This document shows positions 14,113 through 26,607 of a DNA stretch of 64,000 nucleotides, in pieces. The notes under the pieces were generated by a model. The model was not told where the DNA came from. It did not search any database and saw nothing but the letters and a program-made list of their open reading frames with translations. The DNA is from Alligator mississippiensis. Its lineage: Eukaryota > Chordata > Crocodylia > Alligatoridae. The stretch spans positions 20,282,501-20,346,500 of the forward strand of contig NC_081835.1 of the NCBI RefSeq assembly GCF_030867095.1, given 5' to 3'. The stretch's first letter is position 1. Every line of letters begins with the position of its first letter. The translations under genes and the position numbers were made by a program.

Positions 14113-14361
14113 CAGGGGTTTTCAACCTTTTTTAAGGAGTGTACCCCTCCTGGGTACACTTCTGGCAGAGCAGGGGGTGGATGGGGGGCAGCAGCAGCCA
14201 GATGCAGAGCAGCCTGCAGAAGGGAGCCTCTGCCCTCGCCCCCCACCTGGTCCTGCTCTTGGGAGGCCGTGGTACGGGGTGGTGGGTGGCAGTGCTCTGT
14301 CCCCGCCCGCCCACATGTACCCCATAGACCCTTTCCAAATACACCCGGTTGACAACCCCTG
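14113..14361. mobile_element. hAT-type MITE
   Basis: The terminal inverted repeats are CAGGGGTTTTCAACC at the left and GGTTGACAACCCCTG at the right. The flanking duplications CCTCAGAG (14105-14112) and CCTCAGAA (14362-14369) match at 7 of 8 bases. It is non-autonomous and about 250 bp long. Confidence 0.8.
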
Positions 14362-14439
14362 CCTCAGAAGATTGAGCTGTCCCTGAAGAACCAGGCAGCT
14401 GCTGAAGGAAGCCACATGCAAGGGGTGGATCCAGCTGGC

Positions 14440-16012
14440 CATTTCAATTTAGGGGGTATAGAATAAAACCCTAGGAATTAAACTCCTGTCATGTGTACAA
14501 GCACCCCAAGGTTTTATTCTATGCCCCCAAAATTGAAATGGTGGGGCATTGAATAAAACCCTGAGGACCAAACTCAGGGTTTTATTTTCCATCAAATTAC
14601 AGCAACAGGTTCAATCTTTTTTTATTTTTTTTTCAGAGTCAGAGCTGGAGCCTGCCCACAGTGGGGGGCATGCTGCCAGCAGGCCAAGCAGCCCCTGAGC
14701 TGTGGGCCCCACCCCTGGAGCTGCCCAGGCAGGCTGCCTTTGGGCCAGGTACTGCCCCAGCTCAGAGGTCCCCAATCCAACTTCCCCAAGAGCCCACCTG
14801 GACTTCCAGCAACTTGCACACCATCCCTACCACCTTCCCCCACCACCAGGGCACCCAGCCACCCTCCTGCTGCCTCCCCATGGTGCCCCTGGGACAAGCC
14901 AGCCCTTTCCTGGGCAGCACCAAGGATCCTGCCAGCCGCAGCAAGCTGCTAGAAGCACAAGTGGCGACGGGCTGATCCTGCTTCTGGCGGATCCTGCCAT
15001 CCCCCCACTCTGCAGCTGGGGAGCAAGGTGCTGGTGGGCCAAGCAGCCCCTGAGCTGTGGGGGGCCCTGGTCCTTCCCTCTGCATTAGCAGCACCCCCCA
15101 GGGTCACCCAGGTGGGTTGCTAGAGAGCTGGGTGCTTCCCTGGCCTGATCCAACTCTTCCCCGACCCCTAGCTGGGGCAGAACCCAGCCCTCTGGCAGCC
15201 CGTCCAGGTGGCCCTGGCAGGTACTGCCAGAGAGAAGGACTGGCCCACCCCCACAGCTCGGGGGCCACTTGTCCCACCAGCAGCTCACCCCCAGCTGTTG
15301 GGAGGGTGGGGCAGTAGGGCAGGGAGACTCCGCAACAGGAAGGATCAGGCCCCTCACCACTTCTGCTTGAAATCAGGGTCCTGCAGCTGGCAAGACACCT
15401 GGGTCTACCTGGAAACGGGCTGGCCTTCCCCTGGGGCAGCGCGTAGTGGTGGCAGGAGGGTGGCTGAGTGTGCTGGTGGCCAGAGAAGGTGGCAGGGAAG
15501 GTGCACAGGGCACTGGAAGCCCAGGTAGTCTCAGGGAAGCATTGGAATGGGCACCTCTGAGCTAGGGCAGCACCCAGCCAGCTAGCAGCCTACCTGGGTT
15601 TCTAGTGTCCCGTGCACTGTCCCCGTTGCCTTCCCCAGCTATCAGCAAACCCAGCCATCCTCCTGCCGCCTTCCCATGCCAACTCAGGTGCAAGCCAGCC
15701 CATTCCCAAGTGGTCTCAGCCTTCCCATCAGCCACAGGACCCTGCCGAAAACAGAAGCAGCAAGGGGCCCAGAGGGCAAGCTGACAGCTACATTGTTGCA
15801 ATTTGCAACATTGCAAACTCAACTGAATTCAGATGTAGTTTAGTTTGCAATGATTCAAAGTCATTTAAAAAACCCCAAAGTCTTGCACGTGTATACTGTG
15901 ATGCCATTAAGCCACCAAGTGACATTTTTGTCATGTGTACATGTTAATGGCATCACATTTACAAGTGCCCTTGGGGACTAAACCCCTATTACATGTACAA
16001 GCACCCTGCGTG
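14440..16012. repeat. Palindrome-bracketed GC-rich repeat block
   Basis: The left edge has a near-perfect inverted repeat (arms 14440-14472 and 14509-14540) and a second perfect 14-bp one (14552-14565, 14573-14586). The right edge has another (arms 15885-15910 and 15944-15969). A unit containing TGTACAAGCACCC occurs at 14474-14507 and again at 15975-16007, so the two edges are related. The 1.2-kb interior is GC-rich and internally repetitive; GCCAAGCAGCCCCTGAGC recurs at 14683 and 15038, 355 bp apart. It looks like one composite non-autonomous element. Its class is unknown to me. Confidence 0.55.
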
Positions 16013-16029
16013 TCCACAGTGAGCAGAAG

Positions 16030-16110
16030 TCCACATCCGGACCAGAACTTGAAACCAGCTGCTCAGACTCAAGCACAACCAACCATTGGACCAGTCATCC
16101 AGCAAGCCTA
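16030..16110 (-). repeat. tRNA-derived SINE remnant
   Basis: On the minus strand TGGTCCAATGGTTGG resembles a pol III A box and GGTTTCAAGTTC a B box at roughly tRNA spacing. No intact cloverleaf is visible, so I call an old SINE head rather than a tRNA gene. Confidence 0.4.
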
Positions 16111-18461
16111 GTTAGCAGGAGCTGGTGTGCTGAAACACACCCTACCCTGCAGGATAAAAACCCTGACAGCAGACCAGGGCCCTCATCTCAGGTCCCCAAG
16201 GCAGGCAAGGAGGGGCCAAAGGCAGCTCCCAGGAGTAGGGGAGTGGTAGGAGGGTCTGGGGCTGTGGTAGGAGCTCCTGGCCCCACCCTACCCCACTGGT
16301 GCTTCAGGGCTCCCCCTAGGATATTGCAGCAGAGGCAGCCACATTTCCTTGCAGGGCAGAAAGATGCACAGCTTCCAGTTGGCTGGCTGGGGCTGTAACA
16401 GCTGCTCCCTGCTGGGACACTCCCACTTCACACAGGAGGAAATACTTTGTTCTCATTATATCTGGCCTAATTGTTTTGTTTTGCTCCCTAGGCCTGACGT
16501 CAGCCGCTCAAAAAAGCCCAGTGGACGTGTGACTAGCCATGCATGCTCAGGGCCCCTGGCCAGATTTCCTGAGACACCTCACCCGCTCTGCCCCAGGGGG
16601 CTTACTGCAGACAGCCACCCTGAGCACCATGGGTTTGTTGCTGCCTCTTCTTTGCTCCGAGCCACCCCATACCCACCTTAGGCCACAATTAGGCATAGGC
16701 CAGCTTGGTAGTTGGGTGAGAGACTCCTGGGGAGCACATGTTCCTGTGTCATTGCTTCTGTAGGGGGCACATTCTAAGATCATTGCTGACCTCAAGGCAA
16801 AGACTGGAGACACTGGACTGCTGAAGGTATTTCAGATGAGGTATTAAACAGATCACCTGAACAGCTGTGGCTGTTAAACATCCTTTTGCTCTACTGGGGA
16901 CTCACCAGACTAAAACTCCACCAACTCTAAAGTATAACCTCAGTGCCAGGTAGCATGGGCTGTGGCTAGTGGGTCAGGAGCTTTGGGCTCTAGTCTTGGT
17001 TCTTCTGTGGCTCAGTGAACATCAACAGCATTGGGAGGCAGGAGCCTGCCTTCTTGCTCTGTTAGGGACACAGACTTAAAAAAACAACCAGTTATAGTCA
17101 ACCAGCCTAGAATTTCCCTTCTCTTCCTGTTGCCGTTTGCTCTTAAACACCCCTGAGGCAGTTGCAACCCAGTGACAGGCTGAATATAAATGGCTGGGTG
17201 TCACTAGTCAATCATTTGGCATTTGCAAAGCACTTCAGGCTAAAGGAGCCACGGCAGCTCTGAAACGTGCTAGCGCTAGACTGTACCAGGGCGGCAACCG
17301 CAGTCACCAGGCCCAGAAGAAGTTTCATTAGTCACTTCCCAAAGATCAAACACTTGTCACGGGGCCATAAGCAATTTCCTTTGCTCACAAATTCAGGCTT
17401 TCCATTAAGGAAGAAGGGGGCCCCACTCATCACACACACAAGAGGAAGAGAAGGAAGCTGAGGGTGTTACGAGAGCAGCATTAAGCCTCTCCACAGCACT
17501 TGGCACACATTAGCCAGCAACATCGTCTCCAGTGCCCTGGGCAGCTGAGTCTCTTTGTCCTCATCCCATAGCGGGGGACAGTGTGCCATTGAGTGCTTGG
17601 CCTGGGGTGACCAACTTATTCCTAAGCCTTTCTGTTGGGTACACCAGTGCTGGGCCCACAAGTTGCCAGACACCAGCCCAAACTACCAACCGCATCTCCT
17701 CAACCTTCCTATGCCATTACCCACTCTTGCTCTTTGACATGACAGCTACACACTCACAGAGGCCCTAGGCCAGCTGCAGCTGATTTCTACTGGACCACCA
17801 CACCCCTGTAGCCCCAACCCCTGGGAGAGAAGGTGCGACAAAGGCCATGTCTGCTGTTTACGCTCCACTCAGCTGAACCCACAAGCTGCAGACAGTGACT
17901 CCAACAGCTTCCCTGTCAGCAGAGAGGCTGAGGTGTCAAGAGCAATGGCCTTCAGGGAGATGGGGGAGGCAGCATTGGCTTACCTCTGGCATCAGTCTCA
18001 TCCTCCCTCTAGACTCAGTCTCCTTGAGCTTTCAAGTTGCCCATTCCTGCCCCTTCTCTGGTTCCTTCCTTCAGCCAGTGAGAACCAAGGCTGCTCTCTT
18101 TCCAGTTTATACACAGGCCACATAAATTGAGCATCTGGGTCCAGCCCCAGAAGCCAGATGAGGTCTCAGCCCATCTAGGAGGGTTTATGAGACTGAGTCC
18201 TCTCCCCCCCTCCGCAGGCAGCTCTGGCCATAACCCATAGACAAGAAATCATCCGCAGACTAGATTGTCAGGCATGGTTTAAACAGGGACTAGGGATTCT
18301 TGTCCCGTTACATGGATTAGCTTTTGTGACCCCTTTATTCCTACGGGTGCTTTGCCTCTCCCAGGCAGCACTGTCCCTCTGCCAGCAGTGTCCCCCTCCC
18401 TCATCTTTTCCCACTTGTTGTATTCAGCTCATTCACTCCACTTCACATTGGTCTATGCTGT

Positions 18462-18556
18462 CCTTTCACAGCATCTGAAGTGAACTCAAGTTTATAAAAA
18501 GCTCATGCTCTCTCTCTGTCTCTGTTATTTAGTCTATAAGGTATGTAGCCACCCTG
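18462..18556 (-). repeat. Short interspersed DNA repeat, family B
   Basis: In reverse complement it reads TTATAGACTAAATAACAGAG, then GCATGAGCTTTT, then CACTTCAGATGCT. This is the same order of blocks as the copy at 60815-60955. Such elements are abundant in crocodilian and turtle genomes. I do not name the family. Confidence 0.45.
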
Positions 18557-19096
18557 CCCTCAGCTTGTGAGTCAGGATCAAAGCTGAACTACAAATCAGG
18601 GGGAAAGTCAGAGAAACCGTAAGATGGCATTTCCTTTTCAATCAGATGGCCTGTGGTGATTCACAGGAACCTCCTGTGTCTCTGGTTTCAGGCTAGAATC
18701 AGCCCATTTATACAATAAATAAATAAAGAACAGGACAGACAAGTGTCTCACATGCAGCAAGGCAGGAGCAAGGGACAAATGAAAGAGGAAACCAGCAAGA
18801 CAGCCCAGGCCCTGCTCCTTCTCCACAGCAGAGCCAGGAAAAGCAAACAGCAGGGCAAGTAGGCAATGCCTGAGAAGCTGGGAGAAGCACCAAAGCTCTT
18901 CCGAGTCCCTTTAGCCTTCACTAGGCTGCTGGGTTAGGAACTGTCTAGGTTAGAACTGCTCATGTTACTTGTTGCCCTGTCTGGTAGCAAAGCCTCCTTG
19001 GCCCACCCTGACTCCAGTATGCTGAGCCAGTATTCAGGAGCATTCCCTGGGAAAGATCCAGGATCCAGCCTAGGGCTCTTTGTGGCCTGCTCGCTG

Positions 19097-19285
19097 TTTC
19101 ATAGTTGTTAGGGGCTAGAAGAGACTTTACAGATCATCAGGTCCAGCCCCCCTGTACTTGGGCAGGAAAGACACCCGAGATCAGATGACCCCAGCAAGAT
19201 GGGCGTCAAGATGCTTTTTTGAAGATTGCCAGGGTGGATGACTGTACCACCTCTGGGAGTAACTCTCAGCACTTGACTTGTAAAT
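19097..19285 (-). mobile_element. CR1 3' fragment
   Basis: The text TTTCATAGTTGTTAGGGGC, then AGATCATCAGGTCCAGCCCC, is the reverse complement of a CR1 3' end. Only the terminal part is present. A perfect 16-bp palindrome, CTATGAAATTTCATAG (19296-19311), lies just beyond it. Confidence 0.75.
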
Positions 19286-20037
19286 AAGTATGAAACTATG
19301 AAATTTCATAGTTCCTTAACCAGGGCAGAGGGAGGCACCAAGACTGCACTCATAGGGCACTGCCTCTGCACCCCAGCTGGCTGTACTGAGTTCTGGACAA
19401 TGGATTGTGTGTAGGAAATCCTGCACTTTCAATCTACAGCTTGGGATCTTCAAACAGCTGCCCAAGCCCAGGCGGCATTCGTCAGTGCAGCACAGCAGAC
19501 TGCGCAGCTGCTTGTGAAACCCAGAGATGACAGAAGAGATGAGTTCTCACAAGTCCCTTCCTCTCCTTCCTCTGTTGAAAGAGGTGACCAAAAGCCAGTG
19601 TAAGCGGGAAGCCTTACTTTTCCACGATATGACACTGCTGAGAAAGTCACAACCAAAAATAGCAACTGTCAGCAGGTTTTGTTCCTACTAGCCACCAGGT
19701 CACCAAAGGAGAATGTTGAGCACAGCAAACAGGAACTCAGCAAATGGACTGAACGGCTAGAAAGAGAGCCAGCAAAGCTGCTAGGAAAGTGCATCCTGTA
19801 CCACACTAAACAGAGGACAAGGACTAAAGGCAGCCAGGAAAGCTCCCCCCTGACAGCTGCATAACACCTCTGGCCAGCAGCCAGATCCCCGGAGGTTATG
19901 TCACAAAATCAGAGCAGAGAGAAAGAGAGAAAAGTGGGTCTGGAACATCCAGCTAGCACATGACTAACCCATGCTTCATAAACAGTTGGCTGTTTCAGGA
20001 CTTGACTTCTCCCGAGAACTGCAGAGATCATTTAGGC

Positions 20038-20339
20038 CAGTGATTCTCAAGCAGGGCACCATGGTACTGTGAGATCTTTTTTAAGGGTGTTGCAGCCTGC
20101 TATATAATAATAGCAGTGTTAGGTATACAAACAATTCACAAGATAAACACAGATTTCCAAGAAGCCATGGTTTCAAAACCATTCTGCCCTGTTGTGGTCT
20201 TTTTGAGTTCTTTATAACAGAAGAAAATTGCTCTGCTATTTTTTCCCACAGTCAAAAAGATGAGTGAAAGATAAGAGCTGGCATTTTCCAAGGGATGACA
20301 TAACACGGGGTGCCTTGAGTTTAACAAGGCAGAGAATCA
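20038..20339. mobile_element. Old hAT-type MITE
   Basis: The left end CAGTGATTCTCAAGC and right end GCAGAGAATCA form degenerate inverted ends. The flanks ATTTAGGC and CTCTAGTC match at only 5 of 8 bases, so it is diverged. No coding capacity is seen. Confidence 0.5.
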
Positions 20340-20581
20340 CTCTAGTCAATTAAATTTGTCCTCCTCATCTTTTGCCTGCCATGACAATGGTATGTGCAAC
20401 AAATGCATGCTGGGGACCTGCCTGGATCACACATCAGTGTGATTTGGAGTCTAGAGGAGGGCACAATTTGTAGAGGGGAAACCCAATGACCCATGTGCTA
20501 TTTCTATTCTGTGATACTATATAAGGAGACCAATAATAAGGAGAGTGTGGAAAAGGTAAGGGGATTGTTACAATGGCAAGC

Positions 20582-20594
20582 GGGGGGGGGGGGG
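20582..20594 (+). repeat. 13-bp poly-G tract
   Basis: A 13-G run within a purine-rich stretch (20560-20700, GGAGGAGAGAATG and similar). Confidence 0.9.
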
Positions 20595-23500
20595 AGGAGA
20601 GAATGTCTGGAGGACAAAAAGAACAGGCCAACAGAAAGGGTGATGTGGAAGGGGTCAATGGAGAAGACAGAGAGGAAGAGAAAGGTGTCAGGGAGGTAGA
20701 GGACCGTGGACTGTGAGGTACAGAGCAGGAGCCCATGTGGGTGGTAGCAAGGATTTAGAGGGCAGCTGGGAAATGGGTGAGGAAGGAGGTTCATCAAGGA
20801 GGTACCAGAGAAGAAACAGGAGGGTTCAGTGACTGTCGGGGACTCATATCCCCACCAACGCCACACTCTGCCGCTAGCTCAGCCAGGTCTCAGGCTTCCC
20901 ATTCTCATTCCTCTCATTGTTGCTGACTGTGGAGATTATAGAGAAGCCAAGAAGTCTCTCTGCAGCCAAGCACTGCGACACCCTGTACCACGGTTCCTCC
21001 TGTCTATTGACTGCTCGCAGTGTGAGGCCAACTGCCAAGGTAACAGCCCATACTTGTTAGCACTGGCTTGGCTTGTGTTTATGTAACCTAACCCCCTCTT
21101 TTAATTCCTTCGCCCCCTGAACTCTGCTGCAGCCCCCAAGATGGTGCTGAGCACAGAGCATGGCTTCTAGCTCCCCAGCTTTTGGGAAGGCCCCAGAAAC
21201 CTGTTCTGTCCCCCTCAACTGGAACAGCAAGGCTGAGACCTTCACTTCAGGCTCCACACTTCCCAGGACAGCTGTGCCCAGTGGTAAGATAAAATACCAT
21301 GACACCATGGGGTCCTGCACTAGTCAAGCCATGGGACAGACTAGATGAATGGAAAGGAATTTCCTACCTCTGGGACCCTGGATCACAGCTGCCTGCCCCA
21401 GCACACACTAGGGCTTTCATGAAATATGCCTGTGGCTGGAAAGTCATGATCTTCCTTCTTTCATTAATCAACCTGCCCTCACATGCTTGGGCAAGAAGCC
21501 AGATGGCTCAGAGCTAACTGTAGGCTATGCTGAGCATGGGGACAGGCCTGAAGCTGATACTGTGTCGCTTGAGCCACACTGGACTCCCAGGTCTCAGAAA
21601 AATCCCAGATCTCACCCCATTCACAGCATGGGCCCCATCTCCTTGCCATGGTCTTATCCATGGGCCAACCCAAGAAATCAGAAGGAAGGAAGGGAAAGAT
21701 TTGCTTTACTACTCCCTTCTCTGGGCAAGGAAAGGGCTGGGGGGGGGCAGACACACATGACACTACTGCCTGCCTCTACAGTCTGCCTTTAGTACCCATG
21801 TATCACCATAGGCCCTGCAGGAGATAGTGTGATTCTAGCCTTGGGGGACTACTTGCCTTTGAATTTCTCTACCCCATGCTGGTTCCTCACTGCCACACAA
21901 GAATCCCACCTCTTCTGCTGCAAGAGGACTTATCTTGGGGTTACTGCTCAAGCCCCCAACCTTTGCTGAGTTTTGGGGTGAAACCTGGTTCACCTACCAG
22001 GACAGCTGTGGGAAAGGCCCATCACTCATTGGTTTGGCCAAGATGTGACCTACCATTTCTGACACTGAAAGCAGTGTGGTGCCTCCACGTGCTTTGAGGG
22101 GGAGCCGAGTCTGGGACCACAAGGGCACATTCAGCAATGTACAGACACCAGCAGAGGCAATGACTGTTACCCCAGCCCACAGCCCCTTCCTCACCTGCAG
22201 CAGCAGGAAACATCTGGCTGAGAAGCCCCCAGTGGAAGGGGCAGCTGGGTCCAGCAAGGTCTCTGAGAGGTGCAAACTGCTTTGCTTGGCCAGGCAGCCC
22301 TCCCTGAGACAGTGATTCCCATGCCTGGCTTTGTGGCCCTGGGGCAAACTAACACAGCCTAGGCCACCACCCACTGCCTGCAAGGGACATGCAAGGGAGA
22401 AGCGTATTAGACATAATTAACTACTCACCTTGGCTCACTGCTCGGGCAGAGGCAGGCCCCTCCCCACATCCCCTATCCCAACTCTCTGGACTCTAACAGA
22501 CTGTTAACACCTCCCCATCTCCATGTCACTGTGGGCACCTGTTCCTTCATGCCCATAGCTGTCAGCAGCTCACGAGCCCAGGGGATGCGGTCAGTGGCCT
22601 TTGCACCAGGCAGCAAAGTGGGTCAGGGTGGCTGACCCATCCCATGATTTGGTCTCTGTCCACCCAGCTGGTGGCCAATCTTCCAGGGTCCAAACAACAG
22701 CTCTGAAAAAGAGGGAGATGGTGCACTGGACTGGGGGAGGGTCTGGCTGGGGTGGGGTTCTGAGTTTGGAGGTCTCAGCCTGGTCTGCTAGGGGATACAT
22801 CTGCCACCTCAGTCACAGTCTGGCCTAATGCAGCCTGTTCAGGCCAAGAGAAGACTGGGCCTGGAAGAGCAGTGAGGGGCCTCAGCAGAGCTGGGGGGAA
22901 GACCAGGGTTGGAGCAGCAGGACCCAAGGTGGTTCCTCAGGACTAAGGTGGGCAGCAGAGCTCCCAGGGTTCAGGGCTTCATGAGCTGTAAGAAGGAGCA
23001 AAGAACTTGAAAGGATACAGATAGGGGGAAGGGGAGCTATACCCCCCCCAAGGAAATCACTTTTGAGAACAAACCCTGTGGTGCTGGGCTCTAAAGGCAC
23101 TTTCCCCACAGCTGGTAGTCAGTCCTTCTGGCACAGGGATTCAACCAGACAGATCAGTGTCACACCCATGCTCTGGGAGGAAGAAAAATCCTCTCTGATC
23201 CCCGCTCAGAGAAACAAGAGATTAAAGGGTCTCCGTGAACCCAGCACTGGTGTCCTGCAGACATGCTTCAGGGTAGGTAGGCAAATGCAAGCCCGCAGTC
23301 TGAACAGGGGCCTGGCTACCCTCCAGAGGTGGGTACACACCTGCAGGCCCCAGAGGGGTTCATGCTAGTGCTGGGGAGGCAAGCCAGGCACTGCAAAGGG
23401 TTAAAGGGATTTCATTCATCCTCTATCCAGAGTACAGAGCAAAACACACCTTGTCTGGGGAACATCACATACCACTGTAACCTTGACAACTCGCCCACAG

Positions 23501-25006
23501 CAACGACAGCGGCAAAGATTTTCATTGAGAGCTCGACAAGAAAACAATCAAAAAACAGCTCAATGCAGAGGAGAGCAAGGAGCTGCCAGGCCACTCAAGG
23601 TGACCTAGGACAGGGAAGGAGTGGGACTTGCCCCTCTGGATCACCCTGGAGGATGGAGGCACAATAGTCATCTAATCTGGTTTTAAAGCAGACCCCCAAG
23701 GGGAGGCAGTGGCTGATGGGGAAGGATTCTCAATGCTGCCAAACCAAGATGGAGCCAGGAAACAGGTGGTAGAGCTGGGAGCTTCGTACACCTGCGTGAG
23801 GCCTCAGAGGAGCCTCGCTCCGAGCCTGCCAACCTCAGACCTGCCGCTCCCAAGATCCTGAAGTACAAAGCAAGCCTGCGGATGCACCTGTCCAACAAAA
23901 AGTACCACAACCAACAGCAGCTCCCTTCCCCTAGGGGACAAAGCAAAGGCCCAAGGCTGGAGCATCAAGCAGGAGAGGACAGCCCCTGGCAGGAGGCAGA
24001 GCAGTGCAGGGCTTAGGTAGAGCCTGACCTGCCCAGTGCTCTGTTTGGGGTCTCTGTAGAGGGGCCCAGTCCAAGCAGCAGTTGCAGGACCCCGAGGCCT
24101 GTGCTTGGCTCCCTAAGATCCGCAGATGAGAATCGGGAGGGGATCTGCCCAAACCTTTCCCCACACCAACCCAGAGCTTCCTCTGGTCATGCAGGGTCCC
24201 CAAGCATCAGATTCCTGCTCCCAGGGGCCCAGGCCCCCCCTCCTCAGCCAGTGTGTGGGGGGGATTTCTCTGCAGGCCCCTGGCTATGAGGTAAGCACTG
24301 ACTGTCAGCACAGTGCTGATTCGCCTGGTCATAGGGCAACCCCTTCAGGGCAAAATGGTCTCAAAGCTAGGCCAGGAAGCAGGGTGGGAGGCGGCCAGAC
24401 ATGGGGGAGCCGGGTGGGACTGAGGAAATGGGCAGGCGGGGTAGGACATGCTCAAGGTTATCCTCTGCACAGCGACAAGGCGTGGCTCTGTGTGCACCGA
24501 CTGCAGAGCAGCAGGCTCAGATTCCAGGGAAAGGAAGGTCTTCGCCAGCTGCCAAGGCTGCAAACCCTCCCCACCAAGCTCAAGAGTTAAGCAGTATATG
24601 TTCCCATTTGGGTACCCACATCAGGCCCAGAGCCCTCCCCAGCTTCAGCTGCACCAGTGAAGGGCCCTTGAGCCAGTGGCTTTGCACAGCCCTGACTGAG
24701 TGACCCTGTAAGTCAGCAGACAAGGCACAAGCAGGAATTGACTCTGGCTCCCTTTCCTGGAGCCAAGCTGGCTCCACAGAGAGAAGGACTCTGAACACTT
24801 GCATTAGCTCCTCAAGTCAGCAACTCCCACACCAGCTGCAGAGGCTCTAGGCTCAGTCTCACACTGCTGACTGTCACGATTTCACAACAAAGCTCACAAC
24901 AGCTCTGTTCACCCCTTAAAGCTCTGGCTCTTGGACTCCCGTGATTCCAGGAGCACCTCGGCTTGTACTAAACAGCCAATATATACCTAGCCTGGGGGAC
25001 TGCCTA

Positions 25007-25122
25007 GACAAGCAAGGCAGACAAGGTTCTTTGGGTAAAGCTGATGTTATTAGAGCAACTAAAATATTTGAAAAAATTATTTGCAAGCTTTGGGGTACAA
25101 ACACCCTTCTTCAGGCGGAGGA
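25007..25122 (+). repeat. Interspersed repeat, family A
   Basis: GGCAGACAAGGTTCTTTGGG, then TTTGCAAGCTTTGGGGTAC and CACCCTTCTTCAGGC, match the reverse complement of 59808-59920 along their length. The two copies in one window establish the family. I do not know its name. Confidence 0.65.
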
Positions 25123-26585
25123 AGCATCACAAACAAGTGAGACAAACAAGGTCTCATAGCATCCAACAGACAAAACATTAACCCAACGTTTATTTTTGTT
25201 TAAAGCTTTTAAGAGTTTTTAAACACTGGGTTAGGCCTATGTCTCCAAGCCCAGTAGCAGCTACGGCTGGAAATGGATCTGAGCCCAGCTCAATCCCCGC
25301 TACATCAGCAGCACGGGTGCCTGTGTAAGCAGGGTCTAGTTGTACAATCACTCATGAGGGTAGATGGGTCCATCTCCTTACAGTTAATGTTCATATGTGC
25401 TTCATGCCCCCTTCACTGCAGCTCAACCTCAGACTGAAGGCCATAATGACACGTGGGGGTGTCTTGACACTGCAGACTGAGGGTGTGATTGTAGCAGGTG
25501 GATGCTGCAATGCAGCCAACACAGTCAGCTGCAGCACATATGTGCGCAACATGCGGGTCCCAGGAGGCTGGACACTGTGTGGAAGGCTCATGCTGCTACG
25601 TCTGCCCTGAGGAGCTGGCATAACTCACATACCCCACTGCAGCCCCACCTCCACATGGACACTCTATTGTTTGCACACATGTTCTACTTCACTGCTGCTT
25701 GTGCTGCCTCTGGACCCTTTGCTTCCTTTGCCTGCCCCGCCCCGTTCCCCTTTCTCCCCCATCCCCAGCAGGATCTCTAGCAGGACCAGGGCTCCAGACT
25801 ACAGCAGTGAGAGATGGGGCTGAAAGCACATCTCCTCCTGGGCCCTGTTTGAGGACCGTGCCTCCCACACTGCAGTCTTGCTGCAGCCAGCCCCCCATCC
25901 TTCACATGCAGTTCCATCTGGCTGCTTCCCCTGACAGGTGCAGTGGCCTCAGGGGAGCACACGCTTCCTGCCCCCTGGCCCCAAGAGACAGAAGTGACAG
26001 CATCTGACTTCAGATAGAGAGGCCAGTTGTGGAAAGCCTCACAACCCCCACTTTCCTGTCCTCACCTCGGTTTCCTGAAATAGGGCATGGGGGCTGTTGC
26101 AGAGGACAGCACCTGCCTGGCAGGAGAGGGCTTCAAGCATTCAAGGCACAGCAGGCCTCAGCAGGGCTTCACATCCGACCCCCAGCTGCTAACCTCACAG
26201 TACTTCACCCCATGCTCGGGAGCCTGAGGCAGCCTGCAGAGGAGCTCCAGCTTTGGTTCCCAGTAAGCTCTTCAGTAAGTTCAGGGCTGAGGTAAGGAGG
26301 AATTTGGGTGAGAAGGATAGCTAGGGGCTTTAGCTGGGAAGCAAGGACAGGCCCTGAGAGGGATTTTCCACTCCTCCAGCTGCCTCCATCGGTGAGACAT
26401 CAGTCAGGTGAGGAGCTCAGGGCTCCGAGCCAGAAGAAGCCATTCCCAAGAACTTGGCACCAGCATAAATTGCAAAGCAGAGTTTAGGTTCAGCTCACAG
26501 CGTACTATGCACCAACTGCAGCCCTGCCACTCCCGCCCTGGCACACACTGTTCCTGGGCACGACAAAGGTGGACTCAAGGGCACC

Positions 26586-26607
26586 GGGGGGGGGGGGGGG
26601 GGGGGGG
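26586..26607 (+). repeat. 22-bp poly-G tract
   Basis: An uninterrupted run of 22 G is flanked by GCACC and CGGAAATC. It can form G-quadruplexes. Run length in raw sequence may be inaccurate. Confidence 0.9.
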
